DNA from: Sphingobacterium thalpophilum
Lineage (GTDB): Bacteria > Bacteroidota > Bacteroidia > Sphingobacteriales > Sphingobacteriaceae
Reading direction: 5' to 3'
Assembly (NCBI RefSeq): GCF_038396785.1
Contig: NZ_CP151087.1
Coordinates: forward strand, 1,240,001 to 1,304,000
Length of the DNA: 64,000 bases
In this document: piece by piece, positions 25,255 through 34,396 of the stretch
Position numbering within the stretch: position 1 is the stretch's first letter
How the letters are laid out: each line of letters opens with the position of its first letter
Program-made: the position numbers and the translations under genes
Notes under the pieces: generated by a model
Databases searched by the model: none
Told to the model about the DNA's origin: nothing
Seen by the model: only the letters and a program-made list of their open reading frames with translations

Positions 25255-26061
25255 CTAGAGCAGCCCGACCTCACTTTGTCTAATAACTAACTCTTTCTGG
25301 GCAAATTGTAATTCAAGTTTTTTCTTGAATTGTTTCCAGTAGGCATGGTCGATTTCAGCAACCATGATTTCATAAACCACATTCTCGTCTTTAATTGGCT
25401 GTTTTTTAGGATCGATCCATATACCAATGGCAGGGGCACGCGTATAAGCTGTTATCCCGCCAAAGTCTTTAATGAGCTGCTTACTAATATCCTGAAATAG
25501 TTGAGCGGAGAAGGGTGTTCCCGACGCATCGTAGAGTGGAAGAAAAAGTTCAATTTTTTTGATGGGCTGACTGTTACTTTTTGCTTTTTCTATTGCCTTA
25601 CATGCATCTTTAGCACTTAGAATTTTCAAAGGCTGGAAATTTTTGCCTTCCTGTTTATTATAATTTATGAAGAACTGTTGCAGTTCATCGAGCACGGTTT
25701 CAGGCAATTGGGCGACACGATGAATGTGACCAAAGACGGCTGAAGCCTCTGGCACAACCAAAAACCGGTCATTTTCTACAGTGTCGCCATCTTTATTTTG
25801 CTGTATCGCCTTTATTGCACCAATTATTCTGCATTTCAATATACAGCCAGGAAACGTCCCTTGTTCCGAAATAACGATAATATCCAAAGGGTCACCATCC
25901 TCTCCTACCGTGCCCGGGATAAAACCGAAATCATAGGGAAAAACTGAGCCCAAAGGAAGGTATTTTGCTAGAACAAATCCGCCACATTTTGGCTCATAGT
26001 TGTATTTAGCATTTGAATTTTTGTGTGTTTCAACCGTGCAGAATATGTATTTCATCGTCAT
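25255..26061 (-). CDS. Inorganic pyrophosphatase fused to an extra C-terminal domain
   Basis: A family I soluble inorganic pyrophosphatase, splitting PPi to two phosphates with Mg2+. The active-site signature is DGDPLD (residues 55-60) within GSVFPYDFGFIPGT...DIIV, and the usual FGHIHRVAQLP and FFINYNKQEGKNFQP segments follow. Bacterial family I enzymes are about 175 residues, whereas this one has 268. The last 100 residues (IELFLPLYDASGTPFSAQLF, FGGITAYTRAPAIGIW, AEIDHAYWKQFKKKLE) form a separate alpha/beta domain that I remember as a stand-alone protein of unknown function in other bacteria. The fusion is real in this frame. MKYIFC at 26055 is an equally good start. Confidence 0.85.
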   Translation of the reverse strand: MTMKYIFCTVETHKNSNAKYNYEPKCGGFVLAKYLPLGSVFPYDFGFIPGTVGEDGDPLDIIVISEQGTFPGCILKCRIIGAIKAIQQNKDGDTVENDRFLVVPEASAVFGHIHRVAQLPETVLDELQQFFINYNKQEGKNFQPLKILSAKDACKAIEKAKSNSQPIKKIELFLPLYDASGTPFSAQLFQDISKQLIKDFGGITAYTRAPAIGIWIDPKKQPIKDENVVYEIMVAEIDHAYWKQFKKKLELQFAQKELVIRQSEVGLL

Positions 26062-26169
26062 TTCTAAAATGGGTTTCGGCTCAATATCGACTTATTAAAA
26101 CTAATGAGTTTTATAGTGAACAGTAGCATCTACAATTTCGTTTACGATTTTATAACAAATTTAAAGCGT

Positions 26170-26625
26170 CTAGGTCTTTACACCTTTTGCCTTTTTGATA
26201 GATTGCTCTATCCTTCCCAAACGCTTTCTCCAGGCCATGACTTGCAGTTCTTGATATCTTGGAAGGCCATCCTCCTGCATTAATCCCAGTACTTTGGCCA
26301 AACGCTGACTTAAGTCCGCTGACCCACCGTTCAGCTTCTTCCATTTGCGCTGATCTTTCAACAGATCATTTTCATAGGCAGCGAGCGCCTTCTTTATGGT
26401 ACTTAGCTCTTTCTTGTACATTTTCTGCCTATGATATACAATCATGAGCCGATTATATGCAGCGGTATACAGCTTATCCTGTGCGATAACTGTATGATAG
26501 TTTTTGACAGCATCCTCCAATTTGCCTTCGGATTCTAACAATTTAGCCTGTTTCATTAATTCGTTGATAGACAGACGTGCTGTGGATCTTTGATCAGCCA
26601 TTTCAATACGATTGTTCGAGACCAT
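26170..26625 (-). CDS. TPR-like helical repeat protein
   Basis: A 151-residue, strongly basic, all-helical protein. Residues 24-95 show tetratricopeptide-type helices (MKQAKLLESEGKLEDAVKNY, AYNRLMIVYHRQKMYKKELS). The C-terminal 50 residues are rich in Lys and Arg. There is no signal peptide, so it acts in the cytoplasm, perhaps as an adaptor. The start could also be the ATG at 26601. It stands alone, upstream of the pyrophosphatase on the same strand. Confidence 0.65.
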   Translation of the reverse strand: MVSNNRIEMADQRSTARLSINELMKQAKLLESEGKLEDAVKNYHTVIAQDKLYTAAYNRLMIVYHRQKMYKKELSTIKKALAAYENDLLKDQRKWKKLNGGSADLSQRLAKVLGLMQEDGLPRYQELQVMAWRKRLGRIEQSIKKAKGVKT

Positions 26626-26894
26626 AAAACGCGGGTATGAGCCCGGATCATAAAGCGATTGCCTTTCCTAGGGAATCTCGATAGAAGGACAAGATTCAGC
26701 AAATTATAGTTTGTCTACTGATTACATCCTCCATAGAACCTTTTCACTCCGCAACTATTCCAGCGTTGCTAGCTGGAATTCTTCAGTACGATGTTAGCAT
26801 TTTAAACGAATACACAATTGGTTAAAACTAATTCCTGTATAGTTCGGTTTACTTTCTAAAATCTCAAACTTAATCATTTTAAAACTAAGTCATT

Positions 26895-27392
26895 ATGAGC
26901 ACTATTCTGATAAAAGATATCATTCAGCAATTAAAGGATGTGGAGCGCGCCGATCTATGGATCGATGAAAATTTTGAAAAAAAATTAGCTACGGTGAGCG
27001 AATCATCTGTTTATGAGCGTCCTATCCCAGAAATGCACAGTGTAGCGGAACTGATGTCGCATCTCATTGAATGGCGTAAGCAGGTTCTAAGCCGTTTGAA
27101 GGGAAATCCACGGGGACTCGAAATGAACGAAGCTAGGAATTGGCGAACGAATGACGAACTGAAGACAACAGGCTGGAAAAAGCTGTTGGAAGATTTCTGG
27201 GATAGTCAGCGACACGTTATTCACTTTCTCAACGGCAAAGACGATTCCTTCCTCGAACAACCCTATAAACATGCGAATCCTGATTTCCCGCATAACCTCA
27301 AATACCTCCTGACAGGCCTTATCCATCACTATTTTTACCACCTGGGTCAACTGGGTATCACTATTAAATTTTTGAAGCTAAAAAACACGTGA
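26895..27392 (+). CDS. DinB-family four-helix protein
   Basis: A 165-residue DinB/YfiT-like protein, a four-helix bundle that usually binds a divalent metal through three His residues. Candidates are the His in VAELMSHLIEW and the pair in LIHHYFYHLGQLGIT. Members act as metal-dependent thiol S-transferases or damage-inducible proteins, and the specific role is unknown. It lies 89 bp upstream of a DUF4142 lipoprotein on the same strand. Confidence 0.8.
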   Translation: MSTILIKDIIQQLKDVERADLWIDENFEKKLATVSESSVYERPIPEMHSVAELMSHLIEWRKQVLSRLKGNPRGLEMNEARNWRTNDELKTTGWKKLLEDFWDSQRHVIHFLNGKDDSFLEQPYKHANPDFPHNLKYLLTGLIHHYFYHLGQLGITIKFLKLKNT

Positions 27393-27480
27393 ATGTAATA
27401 TGAGATAGTTGCGTTGGTCATTTTTTTGAAACGATACTGTTTTGACCACTGTTTATCTAGAAATCAAAACTCATAAGATC

Positions 27481-28077
27481 ATGAAAAGAATATTTTTGAC
27501 CTTAGCAATTGCATTTTCTATTGTTGCTGTCCAAAGTTGCGGCAATGCAAATAACGACAGCAAAAAAACAGCAGACAGTATCAACGAAACAAAAGCACCA
27601 GAAAACATAGACGATAATAATACGGCAACGACGCCTGTTGCTGTCAGTGAAGACGATGCAAAATTCGTTACTGAAGCAGCGAACGGTGGCATGGCTGAGG
27701 TAGAACTTGGAAAACTGGCAAAGGAAAAAGGCCAGCATCTTGATGTAAAAGCCTTCGGCGAAATGATGGTTAAAGATCATTCCAAAGCAAATGATGAACT
27801 TGCAACACTTGCACAAGCAAAAAATATCACGCTACCAGCCACCTTGGGTACAGATGAGCAAAATTTGAAGGATGAATTGTCCAAAAAATCGCCCGGAGAC
27901 TTCGATAAATCGTATATCGAAGATATGGTTAAAGACCATGAAAAGGATATCAAGCTGTTTGAGGACGCTAGTAAAAATCTTAAAGATACCGAGCTGAAAG
28001 CGTTTGTAGATAAAACTCTACCAACACTTAGAAACCACTTAGATCATGCTAAAAGTGTAAAAGATAAGTTGAAATAA
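27481..28077 (+). CDS. DUF4142 lipoprotein
   Basis: A lipoprotein of about 198 residues. I start at 27481, where the signal MKRIFLTLAIAFSIVAVQSC gives a lipobox Cys at residue 20. After an Asn/Asp/Thr-rich linker, residues 55-198 form the DUF4142 four-helix, ferritin-like domain (DAKFVTEAANGGMAEVELG, FGEMMVKDHSKANDEL, YIEDMVKDHEKDIKLFE). The family often accompanies stress-response genes in Bacteroidota, and its function is not established. A good terminator follows the stop. Confidence 0.88.
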   Translation: MKRIFLTLAIAFSIVAVQSCGNANNDSKKTADSINETKAPENIDDNNTATTPVAVSEDDAKFVTEAANGGMAEVELGKLAKEKGQHLDVKAFGEMMVKDHSKANDELATLAQAKNITLPATLGTDEQNLKDELSKKSPGDFDKSYIEDMVKDHEKDIKLFEDASKNLKDTELKAFVDKTLPTLRNHLDHAKSVKDKLK

Positions 28078-28086
28078 TAGCAAAAC

Positions 28087-28124
28087 ACAGGGGCTGGTAT
28101 AGGATATTGGTCCCTGTCTTTTTT
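28087..28124 (+). terminator. Intrinsic terminator after DUF4142 gene
   Basis: ACAGGG (28087-28092) pairs with CCCTGT (28112-28117), followed by CTTTTTT on the plus strand. Confidence 0.8.
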
Positions 28125-28232
28125 AATTACACCTCAACTGCCCCAGCGATACGAAATCCTCTCCTCGGGTATTATCGCGCTCCGATCTTCTTTTAACGAA
28201 CTGTCTGCTTGCGTTTCTGACGCAATCGCCCC

Positions 28233-28240
28233 TATATTTG
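28233..28240 (+). promoter_or_regulatory. Promoter of the alpha/beta hydrolase gene
   Basis: TATATTTG matches the TAnnTTTG -7 element, and a TTG lies 21 bases upstream (28209-28211) as the -33 element. The transcript would have a leader of about 65 bases before the ATG at 28311. Confidence 0.6.
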
Positions 28241-28310
28241 TCGTATTTCCACAGGATCTTCCTGGGAAATCGTAATGATATTTGTCATGTACATTTTAAA
28301 TAAATTCGTT

Positions 28311-29180
28311 ATGAACACACGTATCACAACCAATACTATTTTTAAATCATTACTTTATATCATTATGATGATTACTGTTATGCAATCTTATGCCCAAATT
28401 AAACCCTCGGCTCAAGGTTTAGTACACCTCAAGGACAGCAAGGTATATTATGAAGTTTATGGTACTGGAAAACCGATTGTATTATTACACGGCGCTTTTA
28501 TGACCATCAGCACAAACTGGAGTCAGCTCATACCCGAACTGTCAAAAAACAGGAAAGTCATCGCCATTGAGTTGCAGGGCCATGGCCATTCACCCTATTC
28601 TGATAGAAAATTTGACCACGCCATACTTGCAGCTGATGTTGCCAAAGTGATGGATTATCTGAAAATTGAACATGCTGCAGTGCTTGGCTACAGCTTTGGA
28701 GGGGCAGTAGCCTACCAATTTGCCATTCAGTATCCGAAGCGCTTAGATGAATTAGTCATTATTTCTGCTACCTATAAAAGTAAGGGATGGATGCCGGAAA
28801 TTAACAAAGCCTTCCAGAAAATGAAACCAGCACTATTTGAAAATAGTCCGATGCAGCAAGCCTATGAAGCCGTTGCTCCCGACAAAACAAAGTGGACAAA
28901 ATTTTTAGAACAGATGATCTCTTTGGCACAGCAACCATTTGATCTGGGAGACGCAAATATTGCCAAAATATCTTCACCTGTACTCTTGATTGCTGGAGAC
29001 AACGACGGTCTAGACGAGATCGAGCTGGTAAAAACATATCAATTATTGGGCGGTGCAGTAGTTGGTGACTTTGGACAAATGCCGAAATCCCAATTAGCTA
29101 TTATCCCAGGACAAAGCCACGTCAGCCTGATAGGCCAAACTGGTAGCATTTTAGGTTATCTGAATAGTTTTTTAAAATAA
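28311..29180 (+). CDS. Exported alpha/beta hydrolase with Ser nucleophile
   Basis: A hydrolase of 289 residues from the ATG at 28311, chosen because the signal peptide (residues 1-29, ending QSYAQ) starts there. The oxyanion loop is LLHGAF, the GHGHS strand end follows, and the nucleophile elbow is LGYSFGGA with Ser128; the catalytic His lies in PGQSHVSL. It is probably a periplasmic esterase or lactonase. It differs in class from the Asp-type hydrolase at 15940-16827. Confidence 0.85.
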   Translation: MNTRITTNTIFKSLLYIIMMITVMQSYAQIKPSAQGLVHLKDSKVYYEVYGTGKPIVLLHGAFMTISTNWSQLIPELSKNRKVIAIELQGHGHSPYSDRKFDHAILAADVAKVMDYLKIEHAAVLGYSFGGAVAYQFAIQYPKRLDELVIISATYKSKGWMPEINKAFQKMKPALFENSPMQQAYEAVAPDKTKWTKFLEQMISLAQQPFDLGDANIAKISSPVLLIAGDNDGLDEIELVKTYQLLGGAVVGDFGQMPKSQLAIIPGQSHVSLIGQTGSILGYLNSFLK

Positions 29181-29303
29181 TCCACACAGCATACACTGTA
29201 CTTATTGTTTGTCAAACTGTGCCGTCTTACCAATAACATCTGCTAAGGAAACACGAAAATTAAGATAAACAGGCTTTTCATCTGCTCCTGAATATAAGCC
29301 CTG

Positions 29304-29344
29304 AAATCATTTGATTGGCTAATGAATAGCGAATCAAATGATTT
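29304..29344 (+). terminator. Inverted repeat downstream of the hydrolase gene
   Basis: Thirteen-base perfect arms (AAATCATTTGATT at 29304-29316 and its complement at 29332-29344) are followed by TCTCTATATTT. It lies 124 bp after the hydrolase stop and 62 bp before mpg. It is A/T-rich, so it could be a weak terminator or an operator. Confidence 0.45.
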
Positions 29345-29405
29345 TCTCTATATTTAATCACCGTCATGCGACGAACATAATCGTTGACAGTTAGAAGGAT
29401 AAAAA

Positions 29406-30005
29406 ATGGTTAAACTACCTCAATCTTATTACACTAATACAAATACCATATTCCTGGCGGAAGATCTGTTAGGAAAAGTTCTCTATACGCAAAAAGATGG
29501 CCTGGTAACAGCGGGTAGAATTGTCGAGACCGAAGCTTACTTTGGCATTATGGATAAAGCATCCCATGCATTTAACGGAAAGAGAACATCGAGAACCGAG
29601 CCGATGTACAAGGAAGGTGGCGTCGCCTATGTATACCTCTGTTATGGTATTCACCATCTGTTGAATATTGTGACTTCTGGAGCAGACGATCCCCAATGCG
29701 TTCTAATTAGAGGGATTGAACCGTTGGTTGGCATTGACGTAATGGCATTGCGGAGACCTGTGCGGCCCGAAAAACCCTCTTTCTCCAACGGACCGGGATC
29801 TACGGCTAAAGCTTTGGGAATTGACGCCTCATTTAATGGCGTATTATTGACCGGTGATAGCATATGGATTGAAGATCAGGGAATAAAATACAGTTCAGCA
29901 CAAATCGGAAAAGCAGCACGAATCGGTATCGCTTATGCTCAGGAGCAAGCAGTCCTACCCCTGCGTTTTTTTGTAAAGGACAGTAGATACGCCAGGAACG
30001 GATAA
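29406..30005 (+). CDS. mpg: DNA-3-methyladenine glycosylase (AAG/Mpg type)
   Basis: A base-excision repair enzyme that removes alkylated and deaminated purines from DNA. At 199 residues it has the normal bacterial length. The catalytic Glu is Glu43 in RIVETEAY, and the DNA-binding hairpin is MYKEGGVAYVYLCYGIHHLLN. LIRGIEPL and NGPGSTAKALGID are further family signatures. It appears to be monocistronic. Confidence 0.95.
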   Translation: MVKLPQSYYTNTNTIFLAEDLLGKVLYTQKDGLVTAGRIVETEAYFGIMDKASHAFNGKRTSRTEPMYKEGGVAYVYLCYGIHHLLNIVTSGADDPQCVLIRGIEPLVGIDVMALRRPVRPEKPSFSNGPGSTAKALGIDASFNGVLLTGDSIWIEDQGIKYSSAQIGKAARIGIAYAQEQAVLPLRFFVKDSRYARNG

Positions 30006-30022
30006 CATAACAATGCGGTTTA

Positions 30023-30478
30023 TTACTGAACTTTTGGGTCAGCCTGCTGTTTTTTGATTATTTTCCGGAACAAGATAAATTCTAAGATGGTGCTGGCTAG
30101 ATAAATAACGGAGAACAGAAGCAGCATTTTTAACGGGTCAAGAACCATATGATATTTATAAAATCCAACCAAAATATAAATGATCAGTAAGATCAGGCAA
30201 ACAGCCGGTATTCCCGAAAATGTCAAAAACGATAATCCTTTATTACGGCGAATTTTTTCGATATGATTTAGAAAAAATAGTAAGGAACATAAAATCACCG
30301 CGAAAAGATAAATTGTTGAAAAACCCAAATTGACAATAATATCCAGAATAACGATGATTGTCTCGAGAAATCCCGTAGCAGCCGTATCCGTCTCTGCGAT
30401 AACAAGTCGGTACAGTACAAATAGCGCGACACTTATCAATACATTAACCAACCAAAATCTGAATATAATTTTTCCCAT
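30023..30478 (-). CDS. Hypothetical four-helix membrane protein
   Basis: A 151-residue protein with four hydrophobic segments (about residues 5-23, 40-68, 84-106 and 117-138) and a short Lys/Gln-rich C-terminus (KIIKKQQADPK). No family was recognised. It is convergent with mpg, 17 bp away. Confidence 0.6.
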   Translation of the reverse strand: MGKIIFRFWLVNVLISVALFVLYRLVIAETDTAATGFLETIIVILDIIVNLGFSTIYLFAVILCSLLFFLNHIEKIRRNKGLSFLTFSGIPAVCLILLIIYILVGFYKYHMVLDPLKMLLLFSVIYLASTILEFILFRKIIKKQQADPKVQ

Positions 30479-30784
30479 ATTACTTCGTATTTTACAATTG
30501 CTGTTGCTGATTTCTTGGTTTTATGAATAATATAACCGAGATAACGTTTTGTTTATGCATTGACAACTCCTTCAAGTAAGCTTACAAAGATATCAAGTTA
30601 TTTCCTGGGACTGATACACGAATATAAAGTCAATTTCGGCGAATAGTAATTATTATGCCATCCAATAAGCCTAACAGCAGACAAAACGGCGCCAAAATCC
30701 ACCCTGCTTATTTTTAACTTTTAATTAACCACCTGCTGAAATTCAGGGCTTAAAAAGAGCCCATTTTTGGAGGCTGTACAGATC

Positions 30785-30834
30785 AAGCACAGATGAAGCA
30801 CATGCTAAGCACAGATAAAGCACGGATATAGCAC
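30785..30834 (+). repeat. Phased 11-bp tandem repeats (AAGCACAGATA type)
   Basis: Successive 11-base units are AAGCACAGATG, AAGCACATGCT, AAGCACAGATA, AAGCACGGATA and a partial TAGCAC. The AAGCAC core recurs every 11 bases, about one helical turn, so a protein could bind all copies on one face of the DNA. Copies are too short and unspaced for CRISPR. Confidence 0.8.
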
Positions 30835-30928
30835 TGTTCGGGTACAAGAGGTGAGTCGCTTACATTCGAGGTCAATAGAGTTAATTTCACAAGCCTTTCC
30901 GGCAAATCGTATTTGCAACTAAATTGGT

Positions 30929-30945
30929 ATATTGCGCTGCAATAT
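30929..30945. promoter_or_regulatory. 17-bp dyad upstream of the helicase gene
   Basis: ATATTGC and GCAATAT flank the three bases GCT. It lies just before TAAATTTT (30950-30957), a near match to the -7 promoter element, and could be an operator for the helicase gene. Confidence 0.5.
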
Positions 30946-30973
30946 GGTGTAAATTTTAAATTATCCGAATCTA

Positions 30974-33646
30974 TTGACTGAGTACCCTAAAGCAATTAAA
31001 TTCAAATATCCATGGCGTAAGTACCAATTACGGGTACTTGACGAATTACAGGAGCATCTTAAAGATGGTCATTTACATGTCGTGGCGCCTCCCGGCTCAG
31101 GTAAGACGGTCCTGGGGCTTGAAGTTGCTATACGCATCAATAAACCAACGCTAATTCTCGCACCGACACGTGCAATCCGTAACCAATGGATACAACGGTT
31201 TTGTGAACTTTTTCTTCAATCGGATACCGTGCCTGACTGGATCTCCAGGGATATCCGAAATCCTAAATTTATCACTGTAGCGACTTATCAGGGAATGCAT
31301 GCTGCCTGCAGTGATCAAGATCCAAAGGGAGCAGATTCAAACCTTGACTTTATCCTAAAAGGATTGAAATCCCAAAAAATTGGTACAATTGTCGTCGACG
31401 AAGCACACCATCTTAAAAATGAGTGGTGGCATACATTAATTAATATCAAGAAAAAGCTGAACCCGACGATCGTTGGCCTAACAGCGACTCCCCCTTACGA
31501 TGTCTCTCCAACAGAATGGCAGCGCTATATGGACCTCAACGGCCCCATAGATGCGGAAATTTCGGTCCCCGAACTTGTCATTGAAGGTGATCTATGTCCG
31601 CATCAGGATTATATCTATTTCACCAATCCCAGCGAAAGGGAAAGACAGTTTATTGCCGATTACAGGGATAGTATGCTTAAGCTATTTAAGGAATTAGGCA
31701 CGGACGAAATCGTACTTCAGGGGATCCAAAATCATCCGATATGGCTAAACCCGATGGATGATCTCGACTGGGTCTATAATAACTTGAAATATTACTCGGC
31801 ATGCTTAATTTTTCTCCATGCCAACCAAATCCCAATTCCCGAGCTCCATATGGAAATCATCGGTGGCAAAGATTTTAAAATACCTCACCTGGATTATGAA
31901 TGGCTCGAAATTCTACTTGAATTTTACCTACATCAGGAAAAAGTGCATTTCAATGCATTTGCAGAACATCGAAGCGCGCTGGAAAATAAATTACAACGAC
32001 ACGGTGCCATGGAAAGAAAACAGGTAAACTTTTCCCAAAATAGCCGTGTCCGACAATATTTAACATCCAGTATCAGTAAAATGGACGCTATTACCGCGAT
32101 TGTGGATTTTGAATATGAAAAATTGGGGAAAGACCTGCGGCTGGTCGTCCTCTCGGATTTCATCCGAAAAGAATTCTATGTAAACACCGACCACAATACG
32201 CTTGAATTGAACAAAATAGGTGTCATCCCTATTTTCGAAAAATTAAGACGGGAAAATAAGAATAATAAGAAAATCGCTGTGCTTACAGGATCCATGATCA
32301 TTATTCCGGCCAGTGCTTACTCAGCATTTCAAACTACTGCTGCTAGATATGGTATATTTGACAGCTCTACGAGCCCTGTTCCTTTTGATGCAAATTACCT
32401 TTTAATAAACCAGACGGTGGGTCTTAAACACGATATTGTTCACATTGTCACACAGCTATTCCAGGTTGGAGAAATTGAAGTCCTACTGGGGACCAAATCA
32501 TTGCTAGGTGAAGGCTGGGATACTCCGGCAATCAATGCGTTGATTTTAGCGAGTTTTGTCGGCTCATTTGTACTTTCCAATCAGATGCGCGGTCGGGCTA
32601 TTAGAGCGCAACAGGGCAATAAGGATAAAACGGCAAATATCTGGCATTTGGTATGTGCTGACTCTACCTCGGCAACGGGTGGTGATGACCTTAAATTACT
32701 AAAACGACGGTTCAAAAGTTTTGTCGGCGTCTCGCTGCGACAAGAACCTGAAATTGAAAATGGTATAGGCCGTTTTGATCTACCTGAAAACATAAACAAC
32801 GTTGGGGAAATTTCACGGAAAAATGCGGAAATGCTACTATTTGCCGCCAATCGGGTAAACCTCAGGCAGCGGTGGAATGATGCGCTTACCAAAGGAGTGA
32901 ATCTCGTCGAGGAGATCAAGATACCTTTTGCGGAAGAACAAGATTATCAACGGGTAAAATCGTTGTATCTCAACAAAACAATTAGAAATGTACTGGCGAC
33001 AGTGGGCGCTGCCTGGCTAAGTTTTGGACTTGACAACGTTCAAGGATTTTTTAGGGCATTAAAAAATATGCAAAGCCTAAAAGATTTTTATATTTACATC
33101 GCCAGCTTGAGTGCAGTAGGAATGCTGCTTTTCGGAAGAAATACGATCAAGTCACTCAGACTATATTTGAAATATCGCGATATTTCCAAAGATCTGAACC
33201 AAGTGAGTTCTGCGCTCTTAAATAGCTTGTTAAAAGCACATATCATACGGGCTGATCAAAACGAAGTGCGCGTGGAAACGCAAGTTGACCGCTCCGGTGC
33301 CGTTTATTGCCATTTAGAAGGGGGTACAACATTCGACAAATCCATATTTATCAATGCATTACAAGAGATTATTGCACCGATCAATAATCCGCGTTATGTG
33401 ATTGTCAGGAAGAATAAATTTGCTTTTTTTGTCAAGCAGGAAGATTATCATGCTGTTCCGGAACTGCTGGCACGCAAAAAAGAATTCGCCGAATATTTTA
33501 GCAATCAGTGGGAAGCACATGTAGGGAATTGTGAATTAATTTTTACCCGAACAATTGCTGGTAGAAAATTGATCTTAAAAGCGCGGGTGAAATCATTGGC
33601 TGCGCAGCTGGATGAAAAAGTACTGCAGGTAAGCAAGTGGCGGTGA
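30974..33646 (+). CDS. SF2 DEAH helicase with two internal membrane segments
   Basis: An 890-residue ATP-driven helicase or translocase. Start is a TTG at 30974; no ATG fits before the ATPase motifs. Motif I APPGSGKT (residues 38-45), Ia LAPTRAIRNQW, II VDEAHH (141-146), III LTATPP (169-174), then a CPHQDYIYFT linker, motif V TKSLLGEGWDTP and VI QMRGRAIRA complete the two RecA-like lobes. Unusually, residues of about 668-725 contain two hydrophobic segments (TIRNVLATVGAAWLSFGL and FYIYIASLSAVGMLLF), followed by a Leu-rich helix and a C-terminal alpha/beta domain of 150 residues. This would tie the helicase to the membrane. It stands alone behind phased repeats. A defence or DNA-uptake role is possible but unproven. 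Confidence 0.82.
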   Translation: MTEYPKAIKFKYPWRKYQLRVLDELQEHLKDGHLHVVAPPGSGKTVLGLEVAIRINKPTLILAPTRAIRNQWIQRFCELFLQSDTVPDWISRDIRNPKFITVATYQGMHAACSDQDPKGADSNLDFILKGLKSQKIGTIVVDEAHHLKNEWWHTLINIKKKLNPTIVGLTATPPYDVSPTEWQRYMDLNGPIDAEISVPELVIEGDLCPHQDYIYFTNPSERERQFIADYRDSMLKLFKELGTDEIVLQGIQNHPIWLNPMDDLDWVYNNLKYYSACLIFLHANQIPIPELHMEIIGGKDFKIPHLDYEWLEILLEFYLHQEKVHFNAFAEHRSALENKLQRHGAMERKQVNFSQNSRVRQYLTSSISKMDAITAIVDFEYEKLGKDLRLVVLSDFIRKEFYVNTDHNTLELNKIGVIPIFEKLRRENKNNKKIAVLTGSMIIIPASAYSAFQTTAARYGIFDSSTSPVPFDANYLLINQTVGLKHDIVHIVTQLFQVGEIEVLLGTKSLLGEGWDTPAINALILASFVGSFVLSNQMRGRAIRAQQGNKDKTANIWHLVCADSTSATGGDDLKLLKRRFKSFVGVSLRQEPEIENGIGRFDLPENINNVGEISRKNAEMLLFAANRVNLRQRWNDALTKGVNLVEEIKIPFAEEQDYQRVKSLYLNKTIRNVLATVGAAWLSFGLDNVQGFFRALKNMQSLKDFYIYIASLSAVGMLLFGRNTIKSLRLYLKYRDISKDLNQVSSALLNSLLKAHIIRADQNEVRVETQVDRSGAVYCHLEGGTTFDKSIFINALQEIIAPINNPRYVIVRKNKFAFFVKQEDYHAVPELLARKKEFAEYFSNQWEAHVGNCELIFTRTIAGRKLILKARVKSLAAQLDEKVLQVSKWR

Positions 33647-33740
33647 AGAAATAAGTTAAAAAAGAATTTCTCCCATTGTGCAGCCAGCCACTACCGCGGA
33701 CTTTCAACTGTTTAAAGAAAGTTGAATGAACGCTGTCTAA

Positions 33741-34337
33741 CTAATCGATCAACGCTACAATTGCTGGATCTTCGGGATCTGTTTTTGGAGGAAAATGCTT
33801 GATAAGCCTGCCGTTTTCATCGATCAGATATTTCTGAAAATTCCACAGGACAGCAGAACTTTCTACGCCGTTCAAGCTTCTATTTGTTAACCACTGATAA
33901 ATAGGCGCTTGCCGCTTTCCTTTAACATCAATCTTTGCTGCCATCGGAAAAGTTACGCCGTAATTCCGTTGACAAAAAGCAGCTATTTCGGCATCTTTAC
34001 CAGGTTCTTGGTCTAAAAAATCATTTGATGGAAAACCTACAATGACCAACTTATCACTAAATCTTTTATACAAGCGTTCGAGTCCCTCGTACTGTGGTGT
34101 AAATCCACATTTAGAAGCGGTGTTTACAACAAGTATCTTTTTACCTTTAAACTGCGCAAAATCGATGGACGAGCCATCCAACCCCTTCACTTTAAAATCA
34201 TATAGCGTAGCTGACTTCAAGGCCATATCTACTTTAACATTACCATTGGTGAATAAATAATAGGCTACACCTGCGGCGACTACCGCCACGATGAATAAAA
34301 TTATAAAGAGCATTTTTTTTATTTTTTTTTGAAACAT
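33741..34337 (-). CDS. Membrane-anchored glutathione peroxidase family protein
   Basis: A thiol peroxidase of 198 residues, reducing H2O2 or organic peroxides. Residues 1-30 form a basic start and one membrane helix (MLFIILFIVAVVAAGVAYYL), so the enzyme faces the periplasm. The peroxidatic Cys is Cys77 in NTASKCGFTPQYEGL; FPSNDFLDQEPG and the Trp-Asn of LWNFQKYLID complete the tetrad. Many bacterial members are soluble and use thioredoxin. A palindromic site lies about 60 bp upstream (34397-34416). Confidence 0.92.
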   Translation of the reverse strand: MFQKKIKKMLFIILFIVAVVAAGVAYYLFTNGNVKVDMALKSATLYDFKVKGLDGSSIDFAQFKGKKILVVNTASKCGFTPQYEGLERLYKRFSDKLVIVGFPSNDFLDQEPGKDAEIAAFCQRNYGVTFPMAAKIDVKGKRQAPIYQWLTNRSLNGVESSAVLWNFQKYLIDENGRLIKHFPPKTDPEDPAIVALID

Positions 34338-34396
34338 GACAATCTATAGCTACACGAAACCACCCCAACATCGTCTGAATTTAGGTAGATGAATAC

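Larger units (their letters stand above)
30479..30973. other. Long intergenic region upstream of the helicase gene
   Basis: No gene was seen in these 495 bases. In order it holds a GGGCT/AGCCC hairpin with a following ATTTTT (30746-30767), the 11-bp tandem repeats (30785-30834) and a 17-bp dyad (30929-30945) close to the helicase start. Confidence 0.6.

Noticed and set aside
30785..30834. The 11-bp repeats as a CRISPR array.
   Set aside because: Units are contiguous, degenerate and only 11 bases long, with no spacers and no cas genes nearby.
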